Translations under genes and position numbers: made by a program | Assembly (NCBI GenBank): GCA_017512045.1 | Contig: JAFWHE010000023.1 | Span: forward strand, 1-59,595 | Direction: 5' to 3' | Source of the DNA: Candidatus Saccharimonadota bacterium | GTDB lineage: Bacteria > Patescibacteriota > Saccharimonadia > Saccharimonadales > Saccharimonadaceae | DNA: 59,595 nt | Shown: positions 1 to 9,902 of the stretch, one piece after another | How the letters are laid out: each line of letters begins with the position of its first letter | How positions within the stretch are numbered: the first letter of the stretch is position 1 | Notes under the pieces: generated by a model | The model's database searches: none | What the model was told of the DNA's origin: nothing | The model's input: only the letters and a program-made list of their open reading frames with translations

Positions 1-32
1 CATCCTGAGCCAGGATCAAACTCTCCATTAAA
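1..32 (-). rRNA. 16S rRNA gene, 5' end only
   Basis: The reverse complement contains AGAGTTTGATCCTGGCTCAG, the universal 16S 5' sequence (27F site). The gene runs left out of the window, so only about 30 nt of the 5' end are present. The mature 5' boundary near 32 is estimated by analogy with E. coli. About 200 nt of leader separate it from the promoter at 231-259. Confidence 0.93.
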
Positions 33-230
33 GATCCTTGAAGTGGATTCCTGTCACACTTCCCTCTCTTGAGGGATTGCCGGCATCCCAGATCATATAA
101 AAAGTTTAAAAACTCATAAAATAAACTGACGATGATTATTGTATAACAATAAATTGCACAACTGAATTGTTAAACTCCGCTAACCAACATTAACAATAAT
201 AAGTGTCTCGCAGTTGTTAGACTAATTCCC

Positions 231-259
231 ATCTTACATCAATAAGATAGTAAAGTCAA
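231..259 (-). promoter_or_regulatory. rRNA operon promoter with A-tract upstream region
   Basis: On the minus strand a TTGACT -35 (254-259) and a TAAGAT -10 (231-236) are separated by 17 bp and point at the 16S gene. Immediately upstream (260-300) lie phased A- and T-tracts, and AAGATTTTT (271-279) is inverted at 291-299. The tracts resemble an rRNA UP element. The inverted repeat could instead serve as a weak terminator for the gene ending at 298. Confidence 0.75.
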
Positions 260-297
260 GACTTTTTTCGAAGATTTTTTAGATTTTTTGAAAAATC

Positions 298-774
298 TTA
301 GCCAAAATGCCCTCCTGCCAGCAAAAATACACAAAATCCCACTATTATACCTATGAAAGCACCAACTATTACCTGTGGTACAGTGTGCCCTTCTACGATT
401 TTCTGTGGCTTTGTCAACGGATTTCCATCACTCTCTGCTATCTCATTCAGTAATTTGCCATGCTCACCAACCGCATAGCGCACATTAGTCGCATCATAAA
501 TGAAGATTATCGTTGTGCAAGCGGACAACGCAAATACTGGCTGATCAAAACCATACAATAATCCAATCGCCGTAGTCAGAGAGACAAAGCTCGCCGTGTG
601 ACCAGATGGCATACCACCAGATTTTCCAAGAAAATAAACCACCTCTGAAAAAGTTAATAATTTTCCCTTTTGGACTATACCGGTAATTAACTTTGCAAAT
701 TGAGCAATAAACCAGCCGATCAAAAAGGCTAGAAAGAGAAACCAAACTGATCTATTTTCTACCATCCCAATCAT
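298..774 (-). CDS. Divergent PAP2 family (DUF212/YuiD-like) integral membrane protein
   Basis: The protein is about 158 residues when started at the ATG at 774. It contains GGMPSGHTAS and a later GHT-P pair, matching the PSGH and histidine motifs of acid-phosphatase/PAP2-type proteins, with several hydrophobic segments between them. The family is assumed to be a membrane lipid or isoprenoid phosphatase-like protein, but its substrate is not established. An open frame extends to a TTG at 837. The internal ATG is preferred because TGGTATAAT ends exactly 6 nt upstream of it and because the shorter length fits the family. It lies between the 16S promoter and a surface-protein gene and has its own promoter. 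Confidence 0.8.
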   Translation of the reverse strand: MIGMVENRSVWFLFLAFLIGWFIAQFAKLITGIVQKGKLLTFSEVVYFLGKSGGMPSGHTASFVSLTTAIGLLYGFDQPVFALSACTTIIFIYDATNVRYAVGEHGKLLNEIAESDGNPLTKPQKIVEGHTVPQVIVGAFIGIIVGFCVFLLAGGHFG

Positions 775-780
775 AGTCTC

Positions 781-789
781 ATTATACCA
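781..789 (-). promoter_or_regulatory. Extended -10 promoter, leaderless, for the PAP2-like gene
   Basis: The minus strand reads TGG TATAAT, then AGACTC-complement GAGACT (6 nt), then ATG at 774. With a normal 6-7 nt gap from the -10 to the start of transcription, the transcript would begin at or next to the start codon. No good -35 was seen. Confidence 0.65.
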
Positions 790-844
790 TATTCTTTTTA
801 GGAAAGTATAAGGAATCCAGTCATCATATTTTGCCAAGTAGCAC

Positions 845-866
845 AGCGAGGTGAAATAACCTCGCT
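845..866 (-). other. Perfect 8-bp hairpin between two minus-strand genes
   Basis: AGCGAGGT (845-852) and ACCTCGCT (859-866) form a perfect stem around a 6-nt loop. It lies downstream of the surface-protein stop at 925 and upstream of the next promoter at 781-789, where a terminator would be expected. It has no T-tract in either direction, so intrinsic termination is unproven. mRNA 3' stabilisation is an alternative. Confidence 0.45.
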
Positions 867-924
867 ACGCCAACAACTTTATGATTTATTTAAGTGTATT
901 TGAAAAAATAATTATCTTTACTTT

Positions 925-2145
925 TTATCTCCTTTCTTCATCGTCTGTTAATTTTCTTTTACCAAAGAACAAAAGCCACCACCCAGCCGCCGCTATTAAT
1001 AGCCCTGTTATAATCAGCACCGGTGCGAGCCAATCATGCGACTGCTCTGGTTCTTTGCCCAAATCTGGTATTTCCACCTCATCATTAGCGGTATTACCTG
1101 CTTTCCAGCTACTATTTCTGCCATCATCCTCTGCGGCGTCTTCACCGATTGTATCCCCATGCATATTTTCATCATTACCACCATACCAAACCACAAAGTC
1201 ATCTGTACTAGTACTGTTTGCGTAAACGGCATCAACAGTCCCATTATTAGATGTGGCATCCGTTCCAGTCGCTACGATAGTAACATAGTTAGCCAACGTT
1301 ACAGGTGTGGTCTGTATCGGGGAGGATTCTGAGTCAGTCACCGGTGTACTATCAGTGGTATCATCAATAGTATTATTCCACTTATCGGCATTGATATCGC
1401 CACCGCCCGTATCATCCCCACCAGTGGTATCATCTCCGCTAGTATTCTCATCTTCGTTCTCACTATCATCACTGGTGATGTACCACTCTGACCCCCATTC
1501 TCCTGGTTCGGCACGCCAATTTTTCGTCTCTGCCGTCAGCAATTCATCTTCCTCTGGTGACAATTCTAATCTGTTGCCACTGGCATCATAAGGCTGATAC
1601 TGGAGTGTGCCATTACTGAGTTTCTCTGCACGACAGATAGTAGCCGCGCCACTCTTAAATACCTCTGATTTTATACATCTATTATAATCCGCTCGCCCAA
1701 TCACAGCATTGTTCTTAGTGTCGAGAAAAATATACTCTATCCGCCCATAGCCATTATTCAGCAGATCTGCTGCCGCTCTCAACCAGGGACGTCTTAGAGT
1801 AGTAGTCTTCCCTTTATCAAAATGTGAGCCAAAGTTCGTTGGCGTACCAGCATAGATTACTACATTATCATCACCGATTTTATCAGAGCTCCAGTGATGT
1901 AACTGATAATCTGTCATCGGACCATATTGTAGAGAAATCTGCTGAATGCGCAGAGCTAGATTCTCCGCATCCGCATCATAAGTCATATCTATCGTGTCAT
2001 TGGCAAAATCAATTGCCGAGATATAAACTTCGCTTGTGGTATTGCTCATATATACCGGTGGCTCTGCATATACTGTGACCGACGGCAACATAGCCATAGT
2101 TATAGTTGATATTGTAGCTATCTTTAGCTTAGTTTGCTTTCGCAT
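925..2145 (-). CDS. Secreted surface protein with C-terminal membrane anchor, function unknown
   Basis: The protein has 406 residues and begins with a signal peptide (basic MRKQTKLK, a hydrophobic stretch, and a probable cleavage near VYA-EPP). An apparently globular domain follows (about 25-215). Then comes a long, low-complexity linker rich in Asp, Thr, Gly and Ser (about 220-370), and a C-terminal transmembrane helix (LAPVLIITGLLIAAAGWWLL) followed by a basic cytoplasmic tail. This layout fits a monotopic cell-surface protein displayed on a stalk. No LPXTG motif is present, and I do not recognise the N-terminal domain. An AGGAG Shine-Dalgarno 5 nt upstream supports the start. The gene is monocistronic between gyrA and the PAP2-like gene. 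The acidic repeats suggest fast evolution, for example in host contact; that is inference. Confidence 0.75.
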   Translation of the reverse strand: MRKQTKLKIATISTITMAMLPSVTVYAEPPVYMSNTTSEVYISAIDFANDTIDMTYDADAENLALRIQQISLQYGPMTDYQLHHWSSDKIGDDNVVIYAGTPTNFGSHFDKGKTTTLRRPWLRAAADLLNNGYGRIEYIFLDTKNNAVIGRADYNRCIKSEVFKSGAATICRAEKLSNGTLQYQPYDASGNRLELSPEEDELLTAETKNWRAEPGEWGSEWYITSDDSENEDENTSGDDTTGGDDTGGGDINADKWNNTIDDTTDSTPVTDSESSPIQTTPVTLANYVTIVATGTDATSNNGTVDAVYANSTSTDDFVVWYGGNDENMHGDTIGEDAAEDDGRNSSWKAGNTANDEVEIPDLGKEPEQSHDWLAPVLIITGLLIAAAGWWLLFFGKRKLTDDEERR

Positions 2146-2232
2146 AAAAACTCCTAATTAACAATTTTGCAAAAAGCATAACATTAAACACCTCTTAAAC
2201 AAAAGCATAAGCCTTATCTTATTTTTCTTTCT

Positions 2233-2370
2233 TGCTTATGCTTGTATTAAAGAATTTTCTGTGCTGATGAGTAATATTTTAACTACTCACCCACTTAAAA
2301 AATTTAACCAAAAGACAGTCATCCCTGTAAGTAACACCAAAAAATGCAAAATGTCATGCTTATGCTTGTA
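2233..2370. repeat. 14-bp direct repeat TGCTTATGCTTGTA in the upstream region of the surface protein
   Basis: TGCTTATGCTTGTA occurs at 2233-2246 and again at 2357-2370. A related inverted half, GCATAAGC, lies near 2206. The 2146-2464 stretch contains no gene that I can support. Otherwise it holds only the palindrome at 2407-2418 and AT-rich sequence. Confidence 0.6.
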
Positions 2371-2406
2371 AACAAGGCTATTTAGTGCTACATTCTCTAT
2401 TTTTTC

Positions 2407-2418
2407 GGACAAATGTCC
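2407..2418. promoter_or_regulatory. Palindrome GGACAAATGTCC, candidate regulator site
   Basis: This is a dyad of 12 bp with 5-bp arms (GGACA/TGTCC). It sits within TTTTTCGGACAAATGTCC, and nearly the same sequence recurs at 56496-56507, also in a gene-free interval. Function is unknown; operator or structured-RNA roles are possible. Confidence 0.4.
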
Positions 2419-2464
2419 AAAAAATTATTTTTAGCAAAATTTGACATGAGCGATTTATCTCGCA

Positions 2465-2503
2465 CAAAAAATCCGGCGATGTAGACATGTCGCCGGATTT
2501 TTC
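2465..2503 (-). terminator. Rho-independent terminator after gyrA
   Basis: ATCCGGCGA (2471-2479) pairs with TCGCCGGAT (2490-2498). A-runs at 2466-2470 become a U-tract on the minus strand, and T-residues follow on the plus strand. It lies about 10 nt past the gyrA stop. Confidence 0.85.
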
Positions 2504-2512
2504 ATTTTAGAC

Positions 2513-4999
2513 TTAGCTCTGTTGCTCTCCATCCTCCTCTGGCAACACAATACCGATGCTTGCCACAGTATCTCCCTCGCCCATCTTCATAATGCGTACA
2601 CCCTGAGTCGCACGACCAAGAGTCGGAATTTCTTTCATCGCCACTCTGATAGCCTGCCCCTTAGTGGACATCATAATGACTTCTTTCGCAGCTGGGTCTA
2701 AAGTGTGAACTGCCACAATCGGACCAGTCTTCTGAGTGACAGATGCTACTTTAATACCAACGCCACCACGTTTATGTACTGGGAAGTTCTGTACTAAGGT
2801 GGCCTTACCGTAGCCATTTGCAGAGATAGCAAGCAGCTTCTGGGCTGGGTCGGTTACGATATCCATACCAACAATCTCATCTTTTGGACGAAGGCGCATA
2901 CCTCTAACACCTCTAGCTGCACGACCCATCGCACGCACCTGGCTTTCATTAAATCTCACTGCTTGACCAGCAGAGGTAGAAATAATCACATCATTCTTCC
3001 CTGTGGTCCCCTTGACCCACTTCAGCTCATCACCGTCATCCAGCTTAATAGTAATCAGACCATTAGTGCGGATATTCTCGTAATCTTTAATAGATGTCTT
3101 TTTAATCGTACCTTTCTTGGTCGCCATAAATAGATATCCGTCTTTACCTAATTCATTACCCTGTTTGATAATAGCGGTAACCTTCTCCTCTGGATGAAGA
3201 TTGAGCATATTCACTGCAGCCGTGCCTTTCGCAGCTAATGTTGCTTGTGGCACTTCATAAGCCTTCAGGCGGAAAATCCTACCCTGAGAGGTAAAGAATA
3301 GTAGATTATCATGTGAACTGGCAGTAATAATCTGATCTATCACATCTTCTTCTTTCGTGGTCATACCGCGTTTACCCTTACCACCCCTGTTCTGCTTACG
3401 GAAATCATTCTGAGATACACGCTTCATGTAATTCTCTGCTGTCAGTAAAATCACACTCTCTTCCTCTGGAATCAACTCTTCTTCAGAGAATTTACCAACC
3501 TCATGATTAATCATCTTGGAACGACGTTCATCACTATATTTTTCTTTCATCGCCAATAATTCTTCCTTGATGACACGAAGAATTTCTTTCTCGTCTGCCA
3601 GGATAGCTTCTAACTTCTTAATCAACTCTTGTAATTCCTTCAGCTCAGCCTCAATTTTATCACGTTCTAGACCTTGCAGACGGCGCAGCTGCATTGCTAG
3701 AATAGCTGCTGCCTGTATCTCTGAAAGACCGAATTTTTTCATGAGTTGCTGGTCTGCATCATCATAAGAAGCGCGAATAGTCGCAATTACCTCATCGATA
3801 TTATCAAGCGCAATTTTCAATCCCTCTAAGATATGGGCGCGCTCTTTTGCTTTCTTTAACTCGTACTCCGTCCGACGGCGCACTACTGACTGACGATGTT
3901 TGATAAATTCGCCTAGAATCTCTTTTAATCCCAAAATACGTGGCTGGATACCGTCCACTAAGGCCAACATATTGTAGTGGAATGATGTCTGTAAATTCGT
4001 CAATTTGAACAATTGGTTCAGAATCTTCTTCGGGAAAGCATCTTTCTTTAGCTCAATTACTAATCTCGTTATTCCACGCGCCGATTCATTCCTAACATCT
4101 GCAATATGGCTCAATTTTTTCTCACTAGCTAGCTCCACAATCCGTTTCTTCAAATCTTCTTTCGAAACTCCATATGGCATCTCTGTTACTACGATGTTAT
4201 AACGTCCATTTTTACGTTCCTCAATATTCGTAACAGCTCTAATCGTAACAGACCCTTTACCGGTGGCATAAGCTTGCTTCATAGGTGCACCACCATATAC
4301 TTCGCCACCAGTTGGAAAATCTGGGCCTTTGACATGTTTCATTAGTTCTTCAAGAGTAATATCTGGATTATCGATCTGGGCCACGGCTGCATCAACTAGC
4401 TCTCCGAGATTATGTGGCGGAATATTAGTCGCCATACCAACTGCAATACCCATCTGACCATTCAAGAGAATATTAGGTAGTGCTGCCGGTAGAACCACTG
4501 GTTCCTTCTCTGTCCCATCAAAGTTATCACGGAAGTCAACTGTTTCTTTTTCAATATCAGAGAGAAGTTCCGCGCCAACCTTGTCCATTCTAGCTTCTGT
4601 ATAACGGGAAGCAGCTGGCTCATCACCATCGGCGGAGCCAAAGTTACCTTGCCCCTCTACCAGAGTGTAACGCATTTTCCATGGCTGAGCTAGGTTCACC
4701 ATCGCATCATAAATAGATGAGTCGCCGTGAGGGTGATATTTACCCATAACCTCACCAACGATGCGGGCAGACTTAACGGTGGCATGTGGTGCTTTCCAGC
4801 CATTCTTATTCATTGCATAAAGAATACGGCGGTTTACTGGCTTTAGACCATCACGCACATCTGGCAGTGCACGGTCAATAATCACGGACATAGAATACTT
4901 AAGGAAGTATTCTTCCATTGTATGCTCTACCTGGCGCTTCTCAATACCGTCAATTACTTCGCCTTCTACAATTTTATTATCTCTGTTGTCTTCTTCCAT
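2513..4999 (-). CDS. gyrA: DNA gyrase subunit A
   Basis: The 828-residue protein is close to the usual GyrA length. The N-terminal breakage-reunion domain carries the catalytic tyrosine in [10 protein letters not shown], and the quinolone region is [12 protein letters not shown], with serine and aspartate at the usual resistance positions. A coiled-coil region and a C-terminal beta-pinwheel follow. QNRGGKG matches the GyrA box (QRRGGKG consensus) apart from one substitution, which supports gyrase rather than topoisomerase IV. With GyrB it forms the A2B2 enzyme that introduces negative supercoils using ATP. It lies 18 nt downstream of gyrB and is probably cotranscribed with it. An AAAGGA Shine-Dalgarno supports the start. 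Confidence 0.97.
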   Translation of the reverse strand: MEEDNRDNKIVEGEVIDGIEKRQVEHTMEEYFLKYSMSVIIDRALPDVRDGLKPVNRRILYAMNKNGWKAPHATVKSARIVGEVMGKYHPHGDSSIYDAMVNLAQPWKMRYTLVEGQGNFGSADGDEPAASRYTEARMDKVGAELLSDIEKETVDFRDNFDGTEKEPVVLPAALPNILLNGQMGIAVGMATNIPPHNLGELVDAAVAQIDNPDITLEELMKHVKGPDFPTGGEVYGGAPMKQAYATGKGSVTIRAVTNIEERKNGRYNIVVTEMPYGVSKEDLKKRIVELASEKKLSHIADVRNESARGITRLVIELKKDAFPKKILNQLFKLTNLQTSFHYNMLALVDGIQPRILGLKEILGEFIKHRQSVVRRRTEYELKKAKERAHILEGLKIALDNIDEVIATIRASYDDADQQLMKKFGLSEIQAAAILAMQLRRLQGLERDKIEAELKELQELIKKLEAILADEKEILRVIKEELLAMKEKYSDERRSKMINHEVGKFSEEELIPEEESVILLTAENYMKRVSQNDFRKQNRGGKGKRGMTTKEEDVIDQIITASSHDNLLFFTSQGRIFRLKAYEVPQATLAAKGTAAVNMLNLHPEEKVTAIIKQGNELGKDGYLFMATKKGTIKKTSIKDYENIRTNGLITIKLDDGDELKWVKGTTGKNDVIISTSAGQAVRFNESQVRAMGRAARGVRGMRLRPKDEIVGMDIVTDPAQKLLAISANGYGKATLVQNFPVHKRGGVGIKVASVTQKTGPIVAVHTLDPAAKEVIMMSTKGQAIRVAMKEIPTLGRATQGVRIMKMGEGDTVASIGIVLPEEDGEQQS

Positions 5000-5017
5000 A
5001 TCTTATCCTTTCCCCTG

Positions 5018-7000
5018 TTAGAAGTCCAAATCATCCAGATTAACACTTGCCGCGCCAGCCTGAATAAAGTTTTTACGGAGGTCGACCTGGTCTCCCATTA
5101 GCTTCGTAAATACCGCATCTGCTTTTTCTGCATCATCAATATGCACCTGAATCAAGATACGATTTTCTGGATCCATTGTAGTTTCCCAGAGCTGTTTGGC
5201 ATCCATCTCGCCCAAACCCTTAAACCTCTGCTGCGCAGTGTAGCCAGCTTGCTTGAAACGCTCTTGATGTTCGTCTACCTTAGTACCATTTTTCTTCTTT
5301 TCTTCTATCGCCTCAGTTAGCTTTTTCTCTAGGGCCACCTCATCATATAGATAATCAATCTTTCTAGTATTGCCAGTACCCTTAATCAAACCAAACAGAG
5401 GTGGCTTTGCTAGATAAACATGCCCCTCTTCTATTACCTGTGGCATATAGCGGAAGAAGAATGTCATCAGAAGTGTCGCAATATGAAGACCATCCACATC
5501 TGCATCTGTCATAAAGATAATCTTGTCATATCTGAGACCATTGATATCAAACTGTTCTCCGATGCCTACACCAAGACCTTTTATCAGGGATACGAGCTCT
5601 TGGTTAGCTAACATCTTATCCAATCTGGCACGCTCAGTGTTGAGTACCTTACCTCTGAGCGGTAGAATCGCTTGAATTTGTGGGTTACGTCCTTCTTTGG
5701 CAGAACCAGCCGCCGAATTACCCTCTACGATAAAGAGTTCACATTCATTCCTATCTCTGGAAGAACAATCGGCCAACTTAGACGGAAGATTCATTCCCTC
5801 AAATGCGCCTTTGCGGATAACATTATCGCGTGCCGCACGAGCAGCTTTCCTCGCCCTAGCAGCCAGAGTAGCCTTACTAATAATCTTCTTTGCCACCTGC
5901 GGATTCTCATCTAGGTAATAACCAAAATATTCACTCATTACCTTATCTACATAACCACGTGCCTCTGGATTACCGAGTTTATTCTTAGTCTGCCCTTCAA
6001 ACTCCGGATTTGGCAACTTTACAGATACAACTGCGGTCAGACCTTCCTTAATATCATCGCCAGTTAGATTCTCTTCTTTTTCTTTTAGTAAGCCGTTCTT
6101 GCGAGCATAATCATTAATTACTCTGTTCAGCGCTGTACGAAAACCCACTACATGCGTACCACCATCAGGGGTGAGAACGTTATTAGCAAAAGGCTTCATC
6201 GTCTCTGCGAAGCTGTCATTATATTGAAGCGCAATTTCCACTCCCGCATCTTCTATCTTCTTATCAACGTAAAAAATCTCATCAGAGAGGACTTCCTTAC
6301 CATTATTCAGCCTCTTAACATAAGAAGTGATTCCACCCTCAAAATAGAATGATTCCTCTGCCCCAGTCCTTTCATCTTTGGCGGAGATAAGAATACCTTT
6401 TGTCAGATAAGCCTGGTGGCGAGCATAGCGCAATACCCAATCAAAGTCTATATCCACGCCATTCTTAAAGATAGTAATATCTGGGTAAAATGTAATACTG
6501 GTTCCTCGTTTGTCGGTATTCCCTGTAATTTGTAAATCAGAGGTCGGCTTACCAGTATCAAACTCTATGTGGTGTATCTTACCATCTCTGTAGACTTCTG
6601 CTATCATCTTCGTAGAAAGAGCATTCACTACAGACGAACCGACACCATGCAAACCAGAGGATACCTTATATCCACCGCCACCAAACTTACCACCGGCGTG
6701 CAGGACTGTTAGAACAGTTTCTAGAGTAGATTTCTTCGTCTTTGGATGAATATCAACAGGGATACCACGCCCATTATCCTCTATCCTCACTCCACCGTCT
6801 GCCAATACTGTAATATTAATTTTTGTACAATATCCAGCTATCGCCTCATCAATAGAGTTGTCAGCGATTTCCTTGACTAGATGGTGCAAACCGTCATATC
6901 CAGTAGAACCGATATACATACCAGGACGGACGCGAACCGCTTCCAAGCCCTCAAGCACCCGAATTTCAGAGCTATCATAATTCTCAGCTTTATCAGCCAT
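5018..7000 (-). CDS. gyrB: DNA gyrase subunit B
   Basis: The 660-residue protein is the short Gram-positive type, without the proteobacterial insert. The N-terminal GHKL ATPase shows DNSIDEA and GRGIPVDIHP, plus the GLHGVGSSVVNAL ATP-lid region. The TOPRIM domain has EGNSAAGSAKEGR and MTDADVDG, which bind the catalytic magnesium. The C-terminus has the GyrA-contacting KGLGEM region. It is the first gene of a gyrB-gyrA operon with its own promoter at 7033-7061. The leader carries GAGGT about 7 nt before the ATG. Confidence 0.97.
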   Translation of the reverse strand: MADKAENYDSSEIRVLEGLEAVRVRPGMYIGSTGYDGLHHLVKEIADNSIDEAIAGYCTKINITVLADGGVRIEDNGRGIPVDIHPKTKKSTLETVLTVLHAGGKFGGGGYKVSSGLHGVGSSVVNALSTKMIAEVYRDGKIHHIEFDTGKPTSDLQITGNTDKRGTSITFYPDITIFKNGVDIDFDWVLRYARHQAYLTKGILISAKDERTGAEESFYFEGGITSYVKRLNNGKEVLSDEIFYVDKKIEDAGVEIALQYNDSFAETMKPFANNVLTPDGGTHVVGFRTALNRVINDYARKNGLLKEKEENLTGDDIKEGLTAVVSVKLPNPEFEGQTKNKLGNPEARGYVDKVMSEYFGYYLDENPQVAKKIISKATLAARARKAARAARDNVIRKGAFEGMNLPSKLADCSSRDRNECELFIVEGNSAAGSAKEGRNPQIQAILPLRGKVLNTERARLDKMLANQELVSLIKGLGVGIGEQFDINGLRYDKIIFMTDADVDGLHIATLLMTFFFRYMPQVIEEGHVYLAKPPLFGLIKGTGNTRKIDYLYDEVALEKKLTEAIEEKKKNGTKVDEHQERFKQAGYTAQQRFKGLGEMDAKQLWETTMDPENRILIQVHIDDAEKADAVFTKLMGDQVDLRKNFIQAGAASVNLDDLDF

Positions 7001-7032
7001 CAGATTACCTCATCTTTAATGTTATCTACTCT

Positions 7033-7061
7033 ATTCTATACCTTATGGCTTATTTTTTCAA
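7033..7061 (-). promoter_or_regulatory. gyrBA promoter
   Basis: On the minus strand, TTGAAA (7056-7061) and TAGAAT (7033-7038) are 17 bp apart and lie about 30 nt upstream of the gyrB ATG. The upstream gene ends at 7065, so its last codons abut the -35. No separate terminator is visible. Confidence 0.7.
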
Positions 7062-7064
7062 GCG

Positions 7065-9902
7065 TTAACGCAACTTTATTACTTGATCGTCCTCTAAGTT
7101 GGTATTTTGAGCTGCAAAATGGCTAATAACTGAAGCTTTCTGGTCTGGAAGACTCATCTGCTCCGCACTTTCGCCACCTTTTTGTTCCACCTCTTCATCT
7201 GGCACTACATTATCAAACACTGGCCCATCCTTTACAATAGCCGTATCTACCCCTGATACACCCTGCATCTGTGCCAAGGTTTGCTCTGGAGTCAGAGTAC
7301 TAGCGGGGGCAGGGTTGGAAGTAACGGTAGATTGTTCCGATGTTTCTTTTCTCTTTTCTAGCCATGCCTCTATGAATGATTTCCCGCCGTCACTACTACC
7401 TTTGCTATCTTCTACTGCTTCTTGCATCTTCTCGCCCAATCGTTCATTTATTTCTGTATCCACCTCTGCACGCGTCCTTCCATATTTCATTGCGGTATAT
7501 GATTTCATAGACTCTAACACCTCTGGATTGCCGTTGGATAGTGGTGGCAAGAGCGACATTGTAAATGGCTTGGATGGCATGTCAAACATCATCACAGTAG
7601 AAATTGCATGGAAGTTAGGCTGATTATGCAAATCCTCTGCATTGAAGGTTGGCGTGAATACCTTTTCCATGATTTCCGCATCTGTTACACCAATGCGGCC
7701 ACAGATAACTGTACCTACATTGCCCAATAACCCCTCTCTGATTTTATCTGTCAGCTGCGTCATAAACTGATTTGCTACAATTAAATTCAAGCGGAACTTC
7801 CTAGCCTCAGATAGAATACTCTCAAAACTCTCTGTAGCAAAGTTCTGAAACTCATCCACGAAGAGACAAAAATCATTACGCTCATCCTCTGGTGTATCCA
7901 CTCTGGACATTGCCGCTGTCTGGAATTTCATCACAAAAATCATACCCAGAAGCTTACTATTAATCTCACCCATTTTACCCTTAGAGAGGTTGACTAAGAG
8001 AATTTTTTTATTGTCCATAATATCTCTAATGTTGAAACCAGAGTGTACCTGACCAAGGATGTTTTTCATCATGGTATTAGAGAGGAACGGACCCCATTTG
8101 GAAGCGAACCACGTAATCACTTCACCAGCATCATTGCTCTTTTGGCTAGCCGGAAACTCCTTCGTCCAATAGTCATAGACACTCTTATCAGTTACGTATT
8201 GTAATTTACTCTTGACGAACTCTGGATCAATGAAGCACCTCGGTATATCGATAAAGGTTGCCCCATTCGGATCGCTCATCAGCAGTAAAGCAGCATTACG
8301 GAACATATGTTGTCCCCTTGGCCCAAAGAACCCCTGATTGTTCGGGTCATACAGGCTCTGGAGCATATTAATTCCCTCTTGGACAATGAAATCTTTCTGA
8401 TCTTCCGTTTCCCACTCGAACATATTCATTCCAATCGGATGTTCTATATCACCTGGATCGAAATAGATTACGTCATCTATCCTGTCTTCTGGCACCATAG
8501 AAAGAAGCTCCTCTGTCACATCTCCGTGCGGATCTATGAAAGCAAATCCCCTTCCTGCTATCATGTCTTGGTAAGCGATATTCTTCAGTAACACAGATTT
8601 GCCCATGCCGGTGGCACCAATGATGTAAGTGTGACGCCTGCGGTCTTTCTCTGAGAGGCGAATTTCTTTCCTCTGTCCACGGAACTCATTTACGCCAAGT
8701 AATATGCCTTCTGTCACCAATTTCGCCGGTCCGTCCACCTGTTTGGTCGCCTGTCTCTCCACCTGGCTATTAGGGATAGAACTCTGGCTTGGTAGATGAA
8801 AGATAGAAGCCAATTCCACCGCATTTAGAATCATATTCTTTCTATTTTGTGGGAAAATTCGGAAGATAAAATCTTTAGCTATTTTTTCTTGGCTCTTCAG
8901 ACTATCATATTTAAACCCGTTAAGTGATGGGGAGTTGAACTGCGAAAAAGCACTCACCAGGCCGCCTAGGAGCGCTTCTGAGCGCGGTTGGGAGGCGGAG
9001 CTGGCTACGAACCTAATTAACGTCTCATAACCCGGAAAACGCGTTTTAGCCTCAATTGCGGAGATTTCTTCCTGGACCACATTGTTTAATTGGCTTTCTT
9101 CCTTAGAGTGATCATGTGCTTCTGGTGGTTCAAATGGTGCCCGAATCACATCACGTGCCCAATCCACCACCCAAATGCCAGTACCACTTTTTTTACCATT
9201 CCTTAAATTTTGTGTTCGCTCAAATGATTTTTTTGTCCAATGCTTCTGATCGGTCGGTCTAAACAATAATTGTAGAGCCATCCCCTCACCCTCTTTAGCC
9301 GCAGAGAAAGCATTTAACAACGCACTAGAGGCATCCCACTTCGTCTCCTCATAGGTAGCAATCGGATAAATAAACTCTTTCTGGAGTGTCAATTCCCCAC
9401 CTGCTACACCTGCTATTCCTACCTCCTTAGAGAAAATATTATCTTCAAAGACTTCTTCCAGACGAGCTGTCGGATAGGCAGATACTATCGCCTGTTTCAC
9501 CGTCTCTGTAATCACCGCCGGCACCACAGCATAATACTTTACTGTACCATTAGTTGCAATAATCTCAAAAGAGATATGCCTCTGGCCATATAGCTTGGAT
9601 TTAATGCCTTTTTTCAGAGTGGAAGAGATGATAGAATACATCACCTGCGCCTGAGAGAGGGCCTCATTGGTTACATCTCTTTCATCCCTTCCCCCACCCT
9701 GAATATCATCTGTCTGTGGTGGCAAGTGGATAAGCATTGGCACCATCTTGATGCCACGCTCTAAGTTCTTCGTCTCTCTCTTACTCCTGATTTTCATCAT
9801 CATGAAGAAAGTTAGTACTCCTAGAGCTAATAATACTATCAGTATAATGATTATCGTAGGCAATACCTCTGTACCAGCGTCCTTAACCGTCTCATCTATC
9901 AT
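7065..9902 (-). CDS. VirD4/TraG-like membrane-anchored ATPase (type IV secretion coupling protein family)
   Basis: The protein has 945 residues. One N-terminal transmembrane segment (about 15-38) is followed by a long extra domain (about 50-400) and then a RecA-fold motor. The Walker A motif is IGATGMGKSVLL and the Walker B motif is FCLFVDEFQNF, followed by a Gln-containing VANQFMTQL sensor region as in TraD/TraG and DUF87-type proteins. The C-terminal 130 residues are Ser-, Glu- and Gln-rich and probably disordered. Such ATPases pump DNA or protein substrates into type IV secretion channels. No relaxase or VirB genes lie nearby, so conjugation is not shown and protein export or DNA uptake is equally open. 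It overlaps the upstream 196-aa gene by 4 nt (ATGA), which indicates translational coupling. Confidence 0.8.
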   Translation of the reverse strand: MIDETVKDAGTEVLPTIIIILIVLLALGVLTFFMMMKIRSKRETKNLERGIKMVPMLIHLPPQTDDIQGGGRDERDVTNEALSQAQVMYSIISSTLKKGIKSKLYGQRHISFEIIATNGTVKYYAVVPAVITETVKQAIVSAYPTARLEEVFEDNIFSKEVGIAGVAGGELTLQKEFIYPIATYEETKWDASSALLNAFSAAKEGEGMALQLLFRPTDQKHWTKKSFERTQNLRNGKKSGTGIWVVDWARDVIRAPFEPPEAHDHSKEESQLNNVVQEEISAIEAKTRFPGYETLIRFVASSASQPRSEALLGGLVSAFSQFNSPSLNGFKYDSLKSQEKIAKDFIFRIFPQNRKNMILNAVELASIFHLPSQSSIPNSQVERQATKQVDGPAKLVTEGILLGVNEFRGQRKEIRLSEKDRRRHTYIIGATGMGKSVLLKNIAYQDMIAGRGFAFIDPHGDVTEELLSMVPEDRIDDVIYFDPGDIEHPIGMNMFEWETEDQKDFIVQEGINMLQSLYDPNNQGFFGPRGQHMFRNAALLLMSDPNGATFIDIPRCFIDPEFVKSKLQYVTDKSVYDYWTKEFPASQKSNDAGEVITWFASKWGPFLSNTMMKNILGQVHSGFNIRDIMDNKKILLVNLSKGKMGEINSKLLGMIFVMKFQTAAMSRVDTPEDERNDFCLFVDEFQNFATESFESILSEARKFRLNLIVANQFMTQLTDKIREGLLGNVGTVICGRIGVTDAEIMEKVFTPTFNAEDLHNQPNFHAISTVMMFDMPSKPFTMSLLPPLSNGNPEVLESMKSYTAMKYGRTRAEVDTEINERLGEKMQEAVEDSKGSSDGGKSFIEAWLEKRKETSEQSTVTSNPAPASTLTPEQTLAQMQGVSGVDTAIVKDGPVFDNVVPDEEVEQKGGESAEQMSLPDQKASVISHFAAQNTNLEDDQVIKLR